Shown: piece after piece, positions 7,124 to 14,761 of the stretch | How the letters are laid out: each line of letters begins with the position of its first letter | How positions within the stretch are numbered: position 1 is the first letter of the stretch | Assembly (NCBI GenBank): GCA_051954955.1 | Contig: JBQCHF010000211.1 | Coordinates: 1-30,925, forward strand | DNA length: 30,925 nucleotides | DNA from: JBQCHF01 sp051954955 | GTDB taxonomy: Bacteria; Actinomycetota; Actinomycetes; Motilibacterales; Motilibacteraceae | Reading direction: 5' to 3' | The notes under the pieces: generated by a model | Database searches by the model: none | The model's input: only the letters and a program-made list of their open reading frames with translations | What the model was told of the DNA's origin: nothing | Position numbers and translations under genes: made by a program

Positions 7124-7635
7124 GCCACGGCCCCGGCGATGACCGCCGGCTCGAAGGCGTTCGCCGCCCAGTCCGGGTCGAGGGTCGAGTAGCGGACGCG
7201 GCGCTGCGGGTCGACGACCGCGTAGCCGACGCCGGGGCCGCCGTCGACCGGGATCGGCAGGCCAACCGCGCGGGCCAGGCTCCCGGAAGGGTCGGCCAGG
7301 TAGCCCGTCGGCGCGTCGGCAGTCGGCAGCACGACGAGGACCCGGGCCCCGTCAGGCTGCTGACGCCGGAAGCCCGCGAGATCGGCGGCGTCGGCGGGAC
7401 GACGCAGGAACAGAAGCTCGACGACGCCGTCACCGAATCTCACTCCCGCGACCAGCGGGGGCACCTTGCCGCGGACATCGGCGAGGCCGTCACGCTGGCG
7501 CGCCGGGTCACGCTGGTCGAGCGGGCCCTGCGGCCGGTGCACCGCGAGCACCGCGGCTGCGAGCAGGGCGACGAGCAGGGCGCCGCCCAGCAGCACCTGC
7601 CACGGCGACGGCGGGACCGGGGCGTCCTCCTGCAC
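7120..7635 (-). CDS. Membrane-anchored thioredoxin-fold-like protein lacking CxxC
   Basis: A 171-aa protein. GTG 7635 is chosen because GGAGGAG lies just upstream; the longer open frame is Arg/Pro-rich nonsense. Residues 12-32 are a single membrane helix. The rest has the rhythm of a thioredoxin/redoxin domain: a strand VVELLFLR near 71-78, VLVVLPTAD near 99-107, a helical GYLADPSGSLARAVGLP, then YAVVDPQRRVRYSTLDPDW, as in the strand after the cis-Pro in redoxins. There is no cysteine, so thiol chemistry is excluded; a structural or binding role is more likely. Coupled by ATGA overlap to the hydrolase gene. The fold assignment is by eye. Confidence 0.6.
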   Translation of the reverse strand: MQEDAPVPPSPWQVLLGGALLVALLAAAVLAVHRPQGPLDQRDPARQRDGLADVRGKVPPLVAGVRFGDGVVELLFLRRPADAADLAGFRRQQPDGARVLVVLPTADAPTGYLADPSGSLARAVGLPIPVDGGPGVGYAVVDPQRRVRYSTLDPDWAANAFEPAVIAGAVA

Positions 7636-8063
7636 GGGCTCCTCCTGCTCGAGGGTGGGGTAGCACTCTCGCGCACATCGCCCCGCCGCGCCCGGGGGAC
7701 TGGTGCGGCGGCGCCGAAGGGTCCGCGACCGGTCAGACGATGGCTGAGGAGCTCCTGCATGGTCCGGCAGCGCTGCCTCGGGCAGCGGGTGGGGAGCGAG
7801 TGGGCGCTTGCCGGGCGGCGCCTGGTGGCGGGAACGGGTGCTGGGAGGGGTGCGGGCAGCGGCAGACGCTTGAGCATCAGGGCGTTGACGGCTACGAGCA
7901 AGGAGGAGCCACTCATGCTGACCGCGGGGACCTCCGGGCACAGGACCAGGCCGAGCGAAGCTGCGGGGGTACCGGCGGCAAGCGGCAGCGCTACGGCGTT
8001 GCAGCCGACGGCCAACGCGAGGTTCGGGCGCATCTTCCGCCACCCATCGCCGTCGGCCTGGGG
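7636..8063. other. Gap with a P-type ATPase remnant and the promoter of the redoxin-like/hydrolase pair
   Basis: No complete gene. The part 7846-8060 is a recognisable pseudogene (separate entry); 7636-7845 continues that frame as low-complexity Pro/Arg/Ala sequence and must hold the promoter for the two-gene operon ending at 5744. No clear -10/-35 pair was picked out. Confidence 0.4.
7846..8060 (-). pseudogene. C-terminal remnant of a metal-translocating P1B-type ATPase
   Basis: The minus-strand frame reads WRKMRPNLALAVGCNAVALP (then LAAG), a gap, then AVSMSGSSLLVAVNALMLKR. These are the last two membrane helices of copper/heavy-metal P1B ATPases, normally RKMRQNL-x-WA-x-GYN, then MS-x-S-x2-VA-x-NAL-x-L+R. 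Everything upstream (phosphorylation DKTG, metal-binding CPC) is absent and the frame runs on into low-complexity sequence at the 3' side. It directly precedes the redoxin-like and hydrolase genes, so those may once have been in a metal-resistance operon. Confidence 0.65.
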
Positions 8064-8285
8064 TCACCTTGAGGGTCGAGCCGCCAGTGGTCCGGTTGTC
8101 ACGGAGCCACTGGCGGACTGCTGAGCGTCGGCTTCCTCGTGGTGGCGGCGTCGCCACCGCAGCTCCAGGCGTGGGGTGCCGTCCCGGTCGCTGGGGAACG
8201 CGGCCTGGAGATGGGCCCGTTGGTCGTCCGGGCTGAGGGCGAGGAGGGCGTCGACGGCGGCCTGGAAGGTGGGGGGCTGGTCCAT
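8064..8285 (-). CDS. Small hypothetical protein downstream of the recombinase-like gene
   Basis: 73 residues, with ATG 8285 lying 39 bases after the stop of the 1186-aa gene on the same strand. The first 35 residues look protein-like (QAAVDALLALSPDDQRAHLQ), helical and without low complexity; the next segment is basic (RWRRRHHEEA). The C-terminal 20 codons run through the inverted repeat 8081-8116, so the true end may have been altered there. The ribosome binding site is weak. I do not recognise it. Confidence 0.4.
   Translation of the reverse strand: MDQPPTFQAAVDALLALSPDDQRAHLQAAFPSDRDGTPRLELRWRRRHHEEADAQQSASGSVTTGPLAARPSR
8081..8116. repeat. Perfect 10-bp inverted repeat downstream of the recombinase-like gene
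   Basis: CCGCCAGTGG (8081-8090), 16-base spacer, CCACTGGCGG (8107-8116). It separates the accessory block (8.06-12.8 kb) from the P-ATPase remnant and sits at the 3' end of the small ORF. It could be a terminator (no T-tract) or a recombination/attachment site of the element. Confidence 0.55.
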
Positions 8286-8324
8286 GCCGTCACTGCTGGG
8301 CGCGGGGACGGCATGGGCAAGCGG

Positions 8325-11300
8325 CTAGCGGTCGCTGGCGGCCTGGGCGGCTCGGTAGGCGGCCACGATGGCGGCGGGGATGCGGCCGGTGTCGGGCAGG
8401 TTGCGGCCCTGGGCGCGGGCCCAGGTGCGGATGAGGGGGGCGTCTCGGCCGGTCTTGACGGCTTGCCGGCAGGTGCCGTTGTGGACGGTGCGGTACTTGC
8501 CGTTCTTGGCGATGCTGCCTGGACCGCCGCCCTCGTCGAGGGTGCAACCTGCCAGCCGGCAGGTGGCGTACTCGACCTTGGCGGCGGTCTGCCGACGCTT
8601 CTCGGCGTGCTCGCAGGCACGGCTGTGCCAGGTGCGTCGGCCGCGGCCTTCCTGGCGGATGCTGCCCGGGCCGGCGCCTTCGTCCAGGGTGCAGTCGGTG
8701 TAGCGGCAGCGGCTGTGCTGGCCGGTGGTCTGCCCGGCGCGGCAGTCGTCGTCGTGCCAGGCGGGGCCGTGCTGGTCGTCCCACTGCCAGGTGTTGCCGG
8801 CGCCGAGGCCGATGTCGCGGCTGCAGGCCGGCTTGGCGCAGGCAACGACGTGGCCGCTGCGGTGCGGCTGGGCGTCGAACCAGGCGATGTAGGCGTGGGG
8901 GAAGCGCACGGTGCGGGCGGTGCGGTGCATGGGGTGCCCGGGCGGGGTGGCGGCTCGCCGGCACCGCCGGCACAGGGTCATGGCGCCCAGGGCCAGCACC
9001 TCGGCTGCGGGGACGAGCACGGTCGCGTAGGTCTCGGGGCAGTCGTCGTAGGGGCACAGGGTCCACCCGACGCGCTTGTGCTCGGCGGCCAGGGAGGCGG
9101 TGGCCTTGCCGTGCCAGCCGTCGGGGAAGCCCGGGGCGGGCAGACGGCGCAGTGCGGGCGGGTAGAGCCCGTTGACCTTGTTGGTGTGCGTGGAGGCGTC
9201 CAGCACCCGGCGGCCCTTGGGGTCGTCGGGGCCAAGGACGGCGGCGAGGGCGTCGGCACGGATCCCGACGGCGGGGTCGACGGCGTGGCTGAGGATGGTG
9301 AGCTGGTCGCGGCGGTGGTCGACGTCCAGGTCGTAGGCCCACACCGCGCCGCGCCCGGTGCGGGTGCTGCCCCCGGGGGTCGGTGCGGGGGCGAAGAAGG
9401 TCAGGACGTGGTCGTTGAAGCCGTCTCGCCGGTCTACCGGTTCGCCGGTGGCGTGGGCCCACAGGACCCGGGTGGTCTCGGCGATCGGGCAGACCACGGC
9501 CTGGGCGAGTCGGGCGTCGTCGCCGAACAGGCCGGTGCCGCGCAGGTGCGCGGCGACCTGACGGATCACGTAGGCGTGGTCCATGTCGGCGGCCCGCGCG
9601 ATGTCGCGGACCGGCTGCCCCTGGCTCATCCGCCTAGCGGCCAGCTCCCCGGCGCGGGCCAGGGCCCCGCGGGCCCCGTCCCGGCCGTGGATGCTGGTCA
9701 CGCTGACCCGCACGCCTTCGACGGTGACGGTCTCGCCGCCGGTGGTGGTGAGCACGACGTCCCCGACGAGATCCCACTGCAGGCTGTCGCCGGTGGCGCA
9801 GAACGTGGGCGGCTGGGGGAGCGTGTAGCGCAAGGCCCCGGCGAAGCCGGGCGGGACCTTCCCGGCGGCGTAGACCCCGCGGAGGCCGACGACGAGGTCG
9901 CGGGGGTCGGTGACATCCAGCGCGGGCAGCTCGACGGCCGGCGCATCCGGCGTCGGGGTCTGCTGCAGCTGGGCGTGCTCGTCGACCGCCTGCTGCCAGT
10001 CCGCCCAGGCCGCCCCGGCGCTGGTCTTGGCCGCAACCAGCCGGGGGTGGTCCTCGGCTAGCCCCTCCCCGCGGAGCGCCGAGACGGTCTCGTCGCTCCC
10101 GGTGGCGTACCGCAGCGCCTTGCCGATCCGTGCGGTGAGCTCCTTCTCGGCCGCCTGCCGGGCCTGCGCGGGGCTGGCCTGCTCGACGGTGTGGGCCAGA
10201 GCGGGGGACAGCACGATCCGGTGCGGGCCCAGGTCGTGGCCGTCGTCGGTGAGGACCTGCACCGCGGCGGTGATCATGTCGGCGAGGGCGGCGGTGAGGT
10301 CGCGTTCGGTGAAGGCGGTGTGCAGGGTGGTCGCCCCACGCTTGCGGCTGATGCCGCCGGCGGGGCCGGTGGTCCCGGTCTCTTCGCGCAGCTCCCACTG
10401 CAGGCCGCGTCCGGTGGCGCGCTGGGCCTTGGTGCCGCGGGCACGCAGGAACGTCCGGGCGCCCTCCTGCCCGTAGGGGGCGTAGACGACGGTGACGGCC
10501 CGGTCCGGTGTCCTGCCGCCCCGGCGGGCGCGGCGGGAGGCGGCGGCGTCCTTCTGGATCTGGGCGATGTCCTCAGGGGAGAGGTCTTCGAGCATCTCCT
10601 GGTCGAGCTCTTCCACCGGGCGCCGGCCGTTGTCGTCGACTCCGCGCAGCGCGATGAGCCGGTCCCACCGGGCCCGCTCCTCCTCATCGCTGACCCCGGG
10701 GATCCAGCCCTGCCGCGGTTGGCCCTCGGGGCCGGCGACGGTGGGCTTGGGCAGGGCGATCCGGTAGCTGACCGCGCCGAGCCGGTCCGGTTCGCCGCCG
10801 GCGTTCAGGCCCTCCCAGCGGCGGGTGAGGATGTGCCCGGACCCGGGGCGCAGCTGGTTGTCCATGACCCCGGTGAACAGCAGCTCCAGCTCGCCGTCGC
10901 GGTAGGCCTCCAGCTTGCGTCGGACGAAGAACCGCTTCGCGGCGGCCGGGTCCAGCTCGTTGACCGGCACCCCGAAGGTCTTCACGTCGCCGGAGGTGAC
11001 CCCGTAGTCCTCGCCGAGCACCTCCAAGATCTGCGTGTAGGTCTTGGAGCGGTCCAGGCCGAGTTCCTGCAACCGGGCGACGCTGGCGATGTGCTCGCCG
11101 TCCACGGCCAGCTCGTAGGTGTCCGGCAGGCCGTCCACCGGTACCCGGCGGCTGCCCAGCGGGGCCATGCCGGCCGGGTAGGGGAAGTAGCCTGCCCGGG
11201 CCTTGTTCAGCCGCCCGACGAAGCGGCGCATCTTGCCGACGACGACCTCGACCTCGGAGCCGTAGGCGATGAACGTCCACAGCATGCGCATGTGGCCGCC

Positions 11301-11885
11301 CTGGGCGGGGTCGATGTGCAGGTCCTTGGCCTCGAACGCGGTCAGGTCGCGCGCGGCGGCGTCGTACATCAGCGCGGCGGCCTTGCTCGAGCGTAGGAAC
11401 CGGGTGGGGTCGAATGCGTAGACCAGGCTCGGGTGCTCGGTCTTGTCGAAGGCCCCGGCGTCCCGCTTGGCCATGAACTCCGGGTCACCGAGGCCGTTGA
11501 ACGCCGGGTCGGCGATCGCGGCGATCACGTGTCGGGTGAAGGCGTTTCCGGAGGCCTCGTCCATCTTCGCCGCCGACTCGGCGTAGACGATGAATCGGGA
11601 CTTCCCGATCACCACGCTGACGCCGAGGAAGTACTGGCTGCCTTCCCGGTACAGCACGGTCAGCCCATGCCGACGCTGCCACTCCCTGCGCAGCCGGGCG
11701 CCTTCGCGGCTGGACGCCTGCATCATCACGACGTTGAACCGCTCCAGGAACGTTCCGACGTCCTCGAACCGGCGGTACTGCTCCAAGACGTGCAGCTGGT
11801 TCGCGCTGCCCTTCTGGTCGCCCTTCCCGCTCACCCGCAGGATGAAGATGCGGTCGATGGTCTTGCGGACGTAGCTGGTGTTCAC
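8325..11885 (-). CDS. Giant divergent serine-recombinase-like protein with CCHC motifs and Lsr2-like C-terminus
   Basis: 1186 aa, GTG start with GGGAG about seven bases upstream. The first 240 residues show the skeleton of a serine recombinase: ILRVSGKGDQ (S19 in the nucleophile position), then VYAFDPTRFLRSS (R162, R165, like the DRLSR arginines). After that comes GHMRMLWTFIAYGSEVEVVV, corresponding to the long helix region, and PYPAGMAPLGSRR like the G-x-P-x-GY entry to the recombinase domain. A segment LDRSKTYTQILEVLGEDYGV follows. An HTH-like stretch lies near 752-785. The C-terminus has a Cys ribbon (CPYDDC...CRRC), then three CCHC motifs at C1016-C1048, C1060-C1091 and C1109-C1139 (C-x4-C-x20-22-H-x3-C). 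It ends with residues 1152-1181 (IRTWARAQGRNLPDTGRIPA), closely matching the Lsr2 C-terminal DNA-binding domain. Known large serine recombinases are usually 450-650 aa. Catalysis is inferred, not certain. Confidence 0.6.
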   Translation of the reverse strand: MNTSYVRKTIDRIFILRVSGKGDQKGSANQLHVLEQYRRFEDVGTFLERFNVVMMQASSREGARLRREWQRRHGLTVLYREGSQYFLGVSVVIGKSRFIVYAESAAKMDEASGNAFTRHVIAAIADPAFNGLGDPEFMAKRDAGAFDKTEHPSLVYAFDPTRFLRSSKAAALMYDAAARDLTAFEAKDLHIDPAQGGHMRMLWTFIAYGSEVEVVVGKMRRFVGRLNKARAGYFPYPAGMAPLGSRRVPVDGLPDTYELAVDGEHIASVARLQELGLDRSKTYTQILEVLGEDYGVTSGDVKTFGVPVNELDPAAAKRFFVRRKLEAYRDGELELLFTGVMDNQLRPGSGHILTRRWEGLNAGGEPDRLGAVSYRIALPKPTVAGPEGQPRQGWIPGVSDEEERARWDRLIALRGVDDNGRRPVEELDQEMLEDLSPEDIAQIQKDAAASRRARRGGRTPDRAVTVVYAPYGQEGARTFLRARGTKAQRATGRGLQWELREETGTTGPAGGISRKRGATTLHTAFTERDLTAALADMITAAVQVLTDDGHDLGPHRIVLSPALAHTVEQASPAQARQAAEKELTARIGKALRYATGSDETVSALRGEGLAEDHPRLVAAKTSAGAAWADWQQAVDEHAQLQQTPTPDAPAVELPALDVTDPRDLVVGLRGVYAAGKVPPGFAGALRYTLPQPPTFCATGDSLQWDLVGDVVLTTTGGETVTVEGVRVSVTSIHGRDGARGALARAGELAARRMSQGQPVRDIARAADMDHAYVIRQVAAHLRGTGLFGDDARLAQAVVCPIAETTRVLWAHATGEPVDRRDGFNDHVLTFFAPAPTPGGSTRTGRGAVWAYDLDVDHRRDQLTILSHAVDPAVGIRADALAAVLGPDDPKGRRVLDASTHTNKVNGLYPPALRRLPAPGFPDGWHGKATASLAAEHKRVGWTLCPYDDCPETYATVLVPAAEVLALGAMTLCRRCRRAATPPGHPMHRTARTVRFPHAYIAWFDAQPHRSGHVVACAKPACSRDIGLGAGNTWQWDDQHGPAWHDDDCRAGQTTGQHSRCRYTDCTLDEGAGPGSIRQEGRGRRTWHSRACEHAEKRRQTAAKVEYATCRLAGCTLDEGGGPGSIAKNGKYRTVHNGTCRQAVKTGRDAPLIRTWARAQGRNLPDTGRIPAAIVAAYRAAQAASDR

Positions 11886-12320
11886 GGCGGTCTCCCTCGG
11901 TCGTGGTGACCCGAGACAGTGCGCGCCCCGCCTGCCGACGCAATCGCTGCCAATCAGGTACCGCCCACGGCGCGCCCACCGCGAGACCGGGCACCTGGTT
12001 CCCCGGTTTGCGTGCTGACCCCTACATGACGGAACCGCAGGTCACAGGGCTTGAGCCCCTCACGTGAGCACTGAACTGGGCTGCGCGCGAGGATGCGTGA
12101 CTGAGTTGCACGTGCATCGGGCGAGGCTGGGTCAGCGGTCGGAGCACCGACGCGGAACGAGGCTGCGCAGCTCCCCTGGAGGTCTGACGTCGATCCCGGT
12201 CGTGTTAGGCAAGCTGAACCCGGCGGGAGGCCTGCGCAGGTCGGAAGGCGACAGTCTGGGGGCGCCGGGCCACGTCGACCGTTGGTTGCGCGAATGGTGG
12301 GCGGCGGGACCTTGCCGACC
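11886..12320. other. Divergent intergenic region with two CACGTG palindromes
   Basis: Lies between the minus-strand recombinase-like gene and the plus-strand frameshifted gene, so it should carry both promoters. It contains CTCACGTGAG (12059-12068) and TGCACGTGCA (12107-12116), two 10-bp perfect palindromes sharing the core CACGTG with centres 48 bp apart, possibly operators. Antisense frames here are Arg/Pro-rich and unconvincing. If the recombinase is active its attachment site could lie here or near 8081-8116. Confidence 0.45.
12059..12116. promoter_or_regulatory. Pair of CACGTG palindromes
   Basis: CTCACGTGAG (12059-12068) and TGCACGTGCA (12107-12116) lie 48 bp apart centre to centre, which is not far from a multiple of the helical repeat, in the divergent region between the recombinase-like gene and the frameshifted gene. 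Possible operator pair; no regulator can be assigned. Confidence 0.35.
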
Positions 12321-12808
12321 ATGTACATCCACCAAGAGCACAACCACTGGCCCCGCACACCGGCCCGAACGGCCGCCCGGCTTCGGCAGGTCGTGTCCCT
12401 GCCGGACCTCACCGTGAGCACGCGGGGAAGCATGCTCAGCATCACCTGGGTGGAGGGACCCGCAGAAGCGCCCGTCTTCGAGGAGTTCCGCAAACGGCTG
12501 AATGGTGTTGTTTGGTGGCGGGGCGTGCGGCTGTACCGCGCTTCCAGCGTCGGTGCCGCCCTCATCCACTACTGGGAGCGCTCGGACCCGTACCTGCTCC
12601 ACCGCACCTGGGGTCACCTCTCCGAGCGAGACCTAGACGTCAAACCCCTGCCGAACGATCTGCGCACCCTCGGCGCCGTTCTCGCCGGCCTCGCCGACGT
12701 CCCCCTGCCGGTCTGGTCGGCTGGCACCGCAGGCGCTGGGACGTCAACATGTGGGCCACTCTCGTGCGGCTCGGCGGCCCGGGACTTATCGAGACCATGC
12801 TCTCCTGA
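12321..12808 (+). pseudogene. Frameshifted gene, LPD29-like domain protein
   Basis: From ATG 12321 the frame encodes residues with a clear fold pattern: TAARLRQVVSLPDLTVSTR, SMLSITWVEGPAEAPVFEEF, LYRASS. These resemble the LPD29-type domain (large polyvalent protein-associated; SVR-x-S...V-x-WTDGP motif) of mobile-element proteins. About codon 131 (near 12712-12720) the sense moves to another frame, GWHRRRWDVNMWATLVRLGG, ending at TGA 12806-12808. In the first frame sequence after this point is Ser/Cys-rich and unlike protein. A single-base deletion or a 2-base insertion, or a sequencing error, explains it. Possible start sites upstream (GTG 12297) cannot be excluded. The family call is tentative. 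Confidence 0.5.
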
Positions 12809-13032
12809 CGGCGAGCACTGTGGGTGCGCGGCGACCTGGCTAGAGCCCCTTCCTGCGCCCGGCCGCTCGGCTCACTGGGTCGACGCCCGACTCGAGGCAT
12901 CCACGCCGCACAGCGACACTGGGAAGCGCTGCGTGGGCGGCAGCGGAAGAATCATGTGCTTCTCGGCCCAGATCTGAGGCTGCTAAAGCGCAGGGAGCTC
13001 CCGCCAGCGGACGGCCGGGGCCCGGCGAGCGG

Positions 13033-14403
13033 TTACGGGACCGGCTGCGGGTATCCCGGGCCGCACAGCGGGGCGACCTCGCGCATCGCACCGCCGAACC
13101 AGCCCATCGGGTCCATGATCACGCCGTTGACCACCGTGTTGAAGTGCAGGTGTGGGCCGGTGGCGAAACCGGTCGCGCCGACGTAGCCGATGACCTGGCC
13201 CGCGCTGACCGACTGGCCGCTGGAGACGGCCCGGGAGGACTGGTGGGCGTACCAGGTGGTCAGGCCGCCGGCGTGCGCGATGACGGTGACGTTGCCGTCC
13301 CAGGCCGAGTAGGAGGTGTCGACGACGATGCCGTCGGCCGCCGCGAGGATCGGTGTGCCGTAGCCGGCGGCGATGTCGATGCCGGCGTGGCAGGACAGCG
13401 ACCCGGTGGCGGGGTTGGTACGGGGCCCGACTACTCCGAACAGTGGTCCGCTCGCGGGCCACACCAGCCCGGCGCCGCCTCCGCGCGAGGCGGCGGGCGG
13501 CGCAGCGGGCGCGGGCGCTGCGGCCCGGCGCCGCTTGGCTGCCTGCTCTGCGGCCAGCTGGGCGGCGAGCCGGCGCTGGGCGTCGGCGATCCGCTTGGCC
13601 AGCGCGGCGGACTCGCGCTGGGCCGAGGCCAGCGCGTCCTGCTCCCGGGCCTTCTCCTTCTCGATGGTGGCCAGCGCGGCGGCCTGCGTCCGCTCCAGCG
13701 CGGCGACCTGGGCCTGGGCCGCGTCGGCCTGGGCGGCGAGCCCGGCGGAGGTCTGCACCGCCTGCGCGGCCTGGCCGTGCAGGGCGCTCAGCCGCGCCTG
13801 GCGGGCCTGGAGCTTGGCCTTCTCGTCGGCGAGCTGCTTGGCCGTGCTCAGCAGGTCGGCGACGACTCCGTTCTCCTTGTTGGCCACCGCGCCGGTGATC
13901 GCCTTGGCCTCGGTGAAGCTGGTCATGTCCTTGGCCGAGAGCATCAGGTCGACGAGGGCGAGCTGGTCCGCCCCGCCGCTCATGTACTGCTGGCGGGCCA
14001 CCGAGCCGAGCTCGCTGCGCACCTGGTCCAGGTGGGCCTGCGTGGCGGCGATCCGCGCGGTACTGCGGGCGACGTCGTCCTGGGCCTGCGCGACCTGGTC
14101 GGCCAGCGCCTGCTCCTTGGCCCGGGCGGCGTCGAGCGCGCCCTGCGCGGCGGCGGCGGCCTGCTGGGCCTGCGCGAGCTTGGTGCGCGTCTGCGCCAGC
14201 GTGGCCGCGGCCTGGTCGGCGGCCGCCGAGGAGTCGGCGAGCTGGCCCTTGAGCTGCCCGATCTGCTGGTCGACCTTGCTCTTGGCGGCCCGGTCGTCCT
14301 GCGCCACCGCGGGACCCGCGGCCAGCACCAGTCCGGCGACGGCGATGGCGGCAACCCAGCGAAGGCGCAGCGAGCGCGCTGCGCGTAGGGGGTGCAGTGG
14401 CAC
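13033..14403 (-). CDS. Secreted M23 peptidoglycan endopeptidase with N-terminal coiled coil
   Basis: 456 aa. A signal peptide (basic RAARSLRLRW, hydrophobic core, cleavage after about AVA at 34) is followed by a long Ala/Gln-rich coiled coil (about 40-300) of the EnvC/FtsX-partner type. An Ala/Pro linker leads into a LytM/M23 zinc peptidase domain. H339-x3-D343 (HAGID), H387 (WYAHQ) and H418-x-H420 (HLHF) are all present, so it should be catalytically active. Expected role: cutting peptide cross-links in the cell wall during division or growth, with the coiled coil as a regulatory or partner-binding arm. GTG 14403 is preceded by AAGGGAA. It lies downstream of lgt on the same strand but 358 bases away, so it is probably separately transcribed. 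Confidence 0.88.
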   Translation of the reverse strand: MPLHPLRAARSLRLRWVAAIAVAGLVLAAGPAVAQDDRAAKSKVDQQIGQLKGQLADSSAAADQAAATLAQTRTKLAQAQQAAAAAQGALDAARAKEQALADQVAQAQDDVARSTARIAATQAHLDQVRSELGSVARQQYMSGGADQLALVDLMLSAKDMTSFTEAKAITGAVANKENGVVADLLSTAKQLADEKAKLQARQARLSALHGQAAQAVQTSAGLAAQADAAQAQVAALERTQAAALATIEKEKAREQDALASAQRESAALAKRIADAQRRLAAQLAAEQAAKRRRAAAPAPAAPPAASRGGGAGLVWPASGPLFGVVGPRTNPATGSLSCHAGIDIAAGYGTPILAAADGIVVDTSYSAWDGNVTVIAHAGGLTTWYAHQSSRAVSSGQSVSAGQVIGYVGATGFATGPHLHFNTVVNGVIMDPMGWFGGAMREVAPLCGPGYPQPVP

Positions 14404-14761
14404 GGAGCGGGGATTCCCTTGCGTTCGTAGGGGCTCAGGTAGTCACTCGTCGGGTGCTAACGGTAGAGGATGAACAGGTCAGCGCTGGCCATGTCGCGAC
14501 AGTGGGCGTGGCCCCGCTTCGACACGGGGTCAGGTGACAGGTCGGCCTGGCGGGACGGCGCCGACCCCGAGGTGGGTGCCGCGCCGAACCAGTTCTCCGC
14601 CCGGCAGCGGTCTGCCCGGACCCGGGCGTGGCCGCCTCTTCGGTGTTCTACGCGCTATGTCCGCAGACCTCTACGCGCTCTGCTCGCAGACGGAGCGGTG
14701 GCTCGCCCGAGGCCCCCCGAGGGATCGCTGGGGCCGGCGGCCGCATGCGAGTTCGTCGCGG
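14404..14761. other. lgt/M23 intergenic region with a short tandem repeat
   Basis: Carries the promoter of the M23 gene. It includes two imperfect 23-bp tandem units at 14648-14670 and 14671-14693 sharing CTACGCGCT-x-TG-x2-CGCAGAC. No gene-like frame is seen on either strand. A GGCCCC...GGGGCC pair near 14713-14740 could weakly terminate lgt. Confidence 0.4.
14648..14693. repeat. Imperfect 23-bp tandem duplication
   Basis: Two adjoining units, CTACGCGCT-A-TG-TC-CGCAGAC-CT and CTACGCGCT-C-TG-CT-CGCAGAC-GG, differ at five positions. Located about 250 bp upstream of the M23 gene start on the far side of its promoter; may be a duplicated binding site or a simple slippage product. Confidence 0.55.

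Noticed and set aside
8139..10061. 640-aa plus-strand frame opposite the recombinase-like gene
   Set aside because: Gly/Val/Ala low-complexity shadow; the minus strand has zinc motifs and Lsr2-like end.
11954..12617. Minus-strand frames of 161-203 aa in the divergent region
   Set aside because: Compositionally poor, and the opposite strand at 12321-12808 has a protein-like pattern with domain resemblance.
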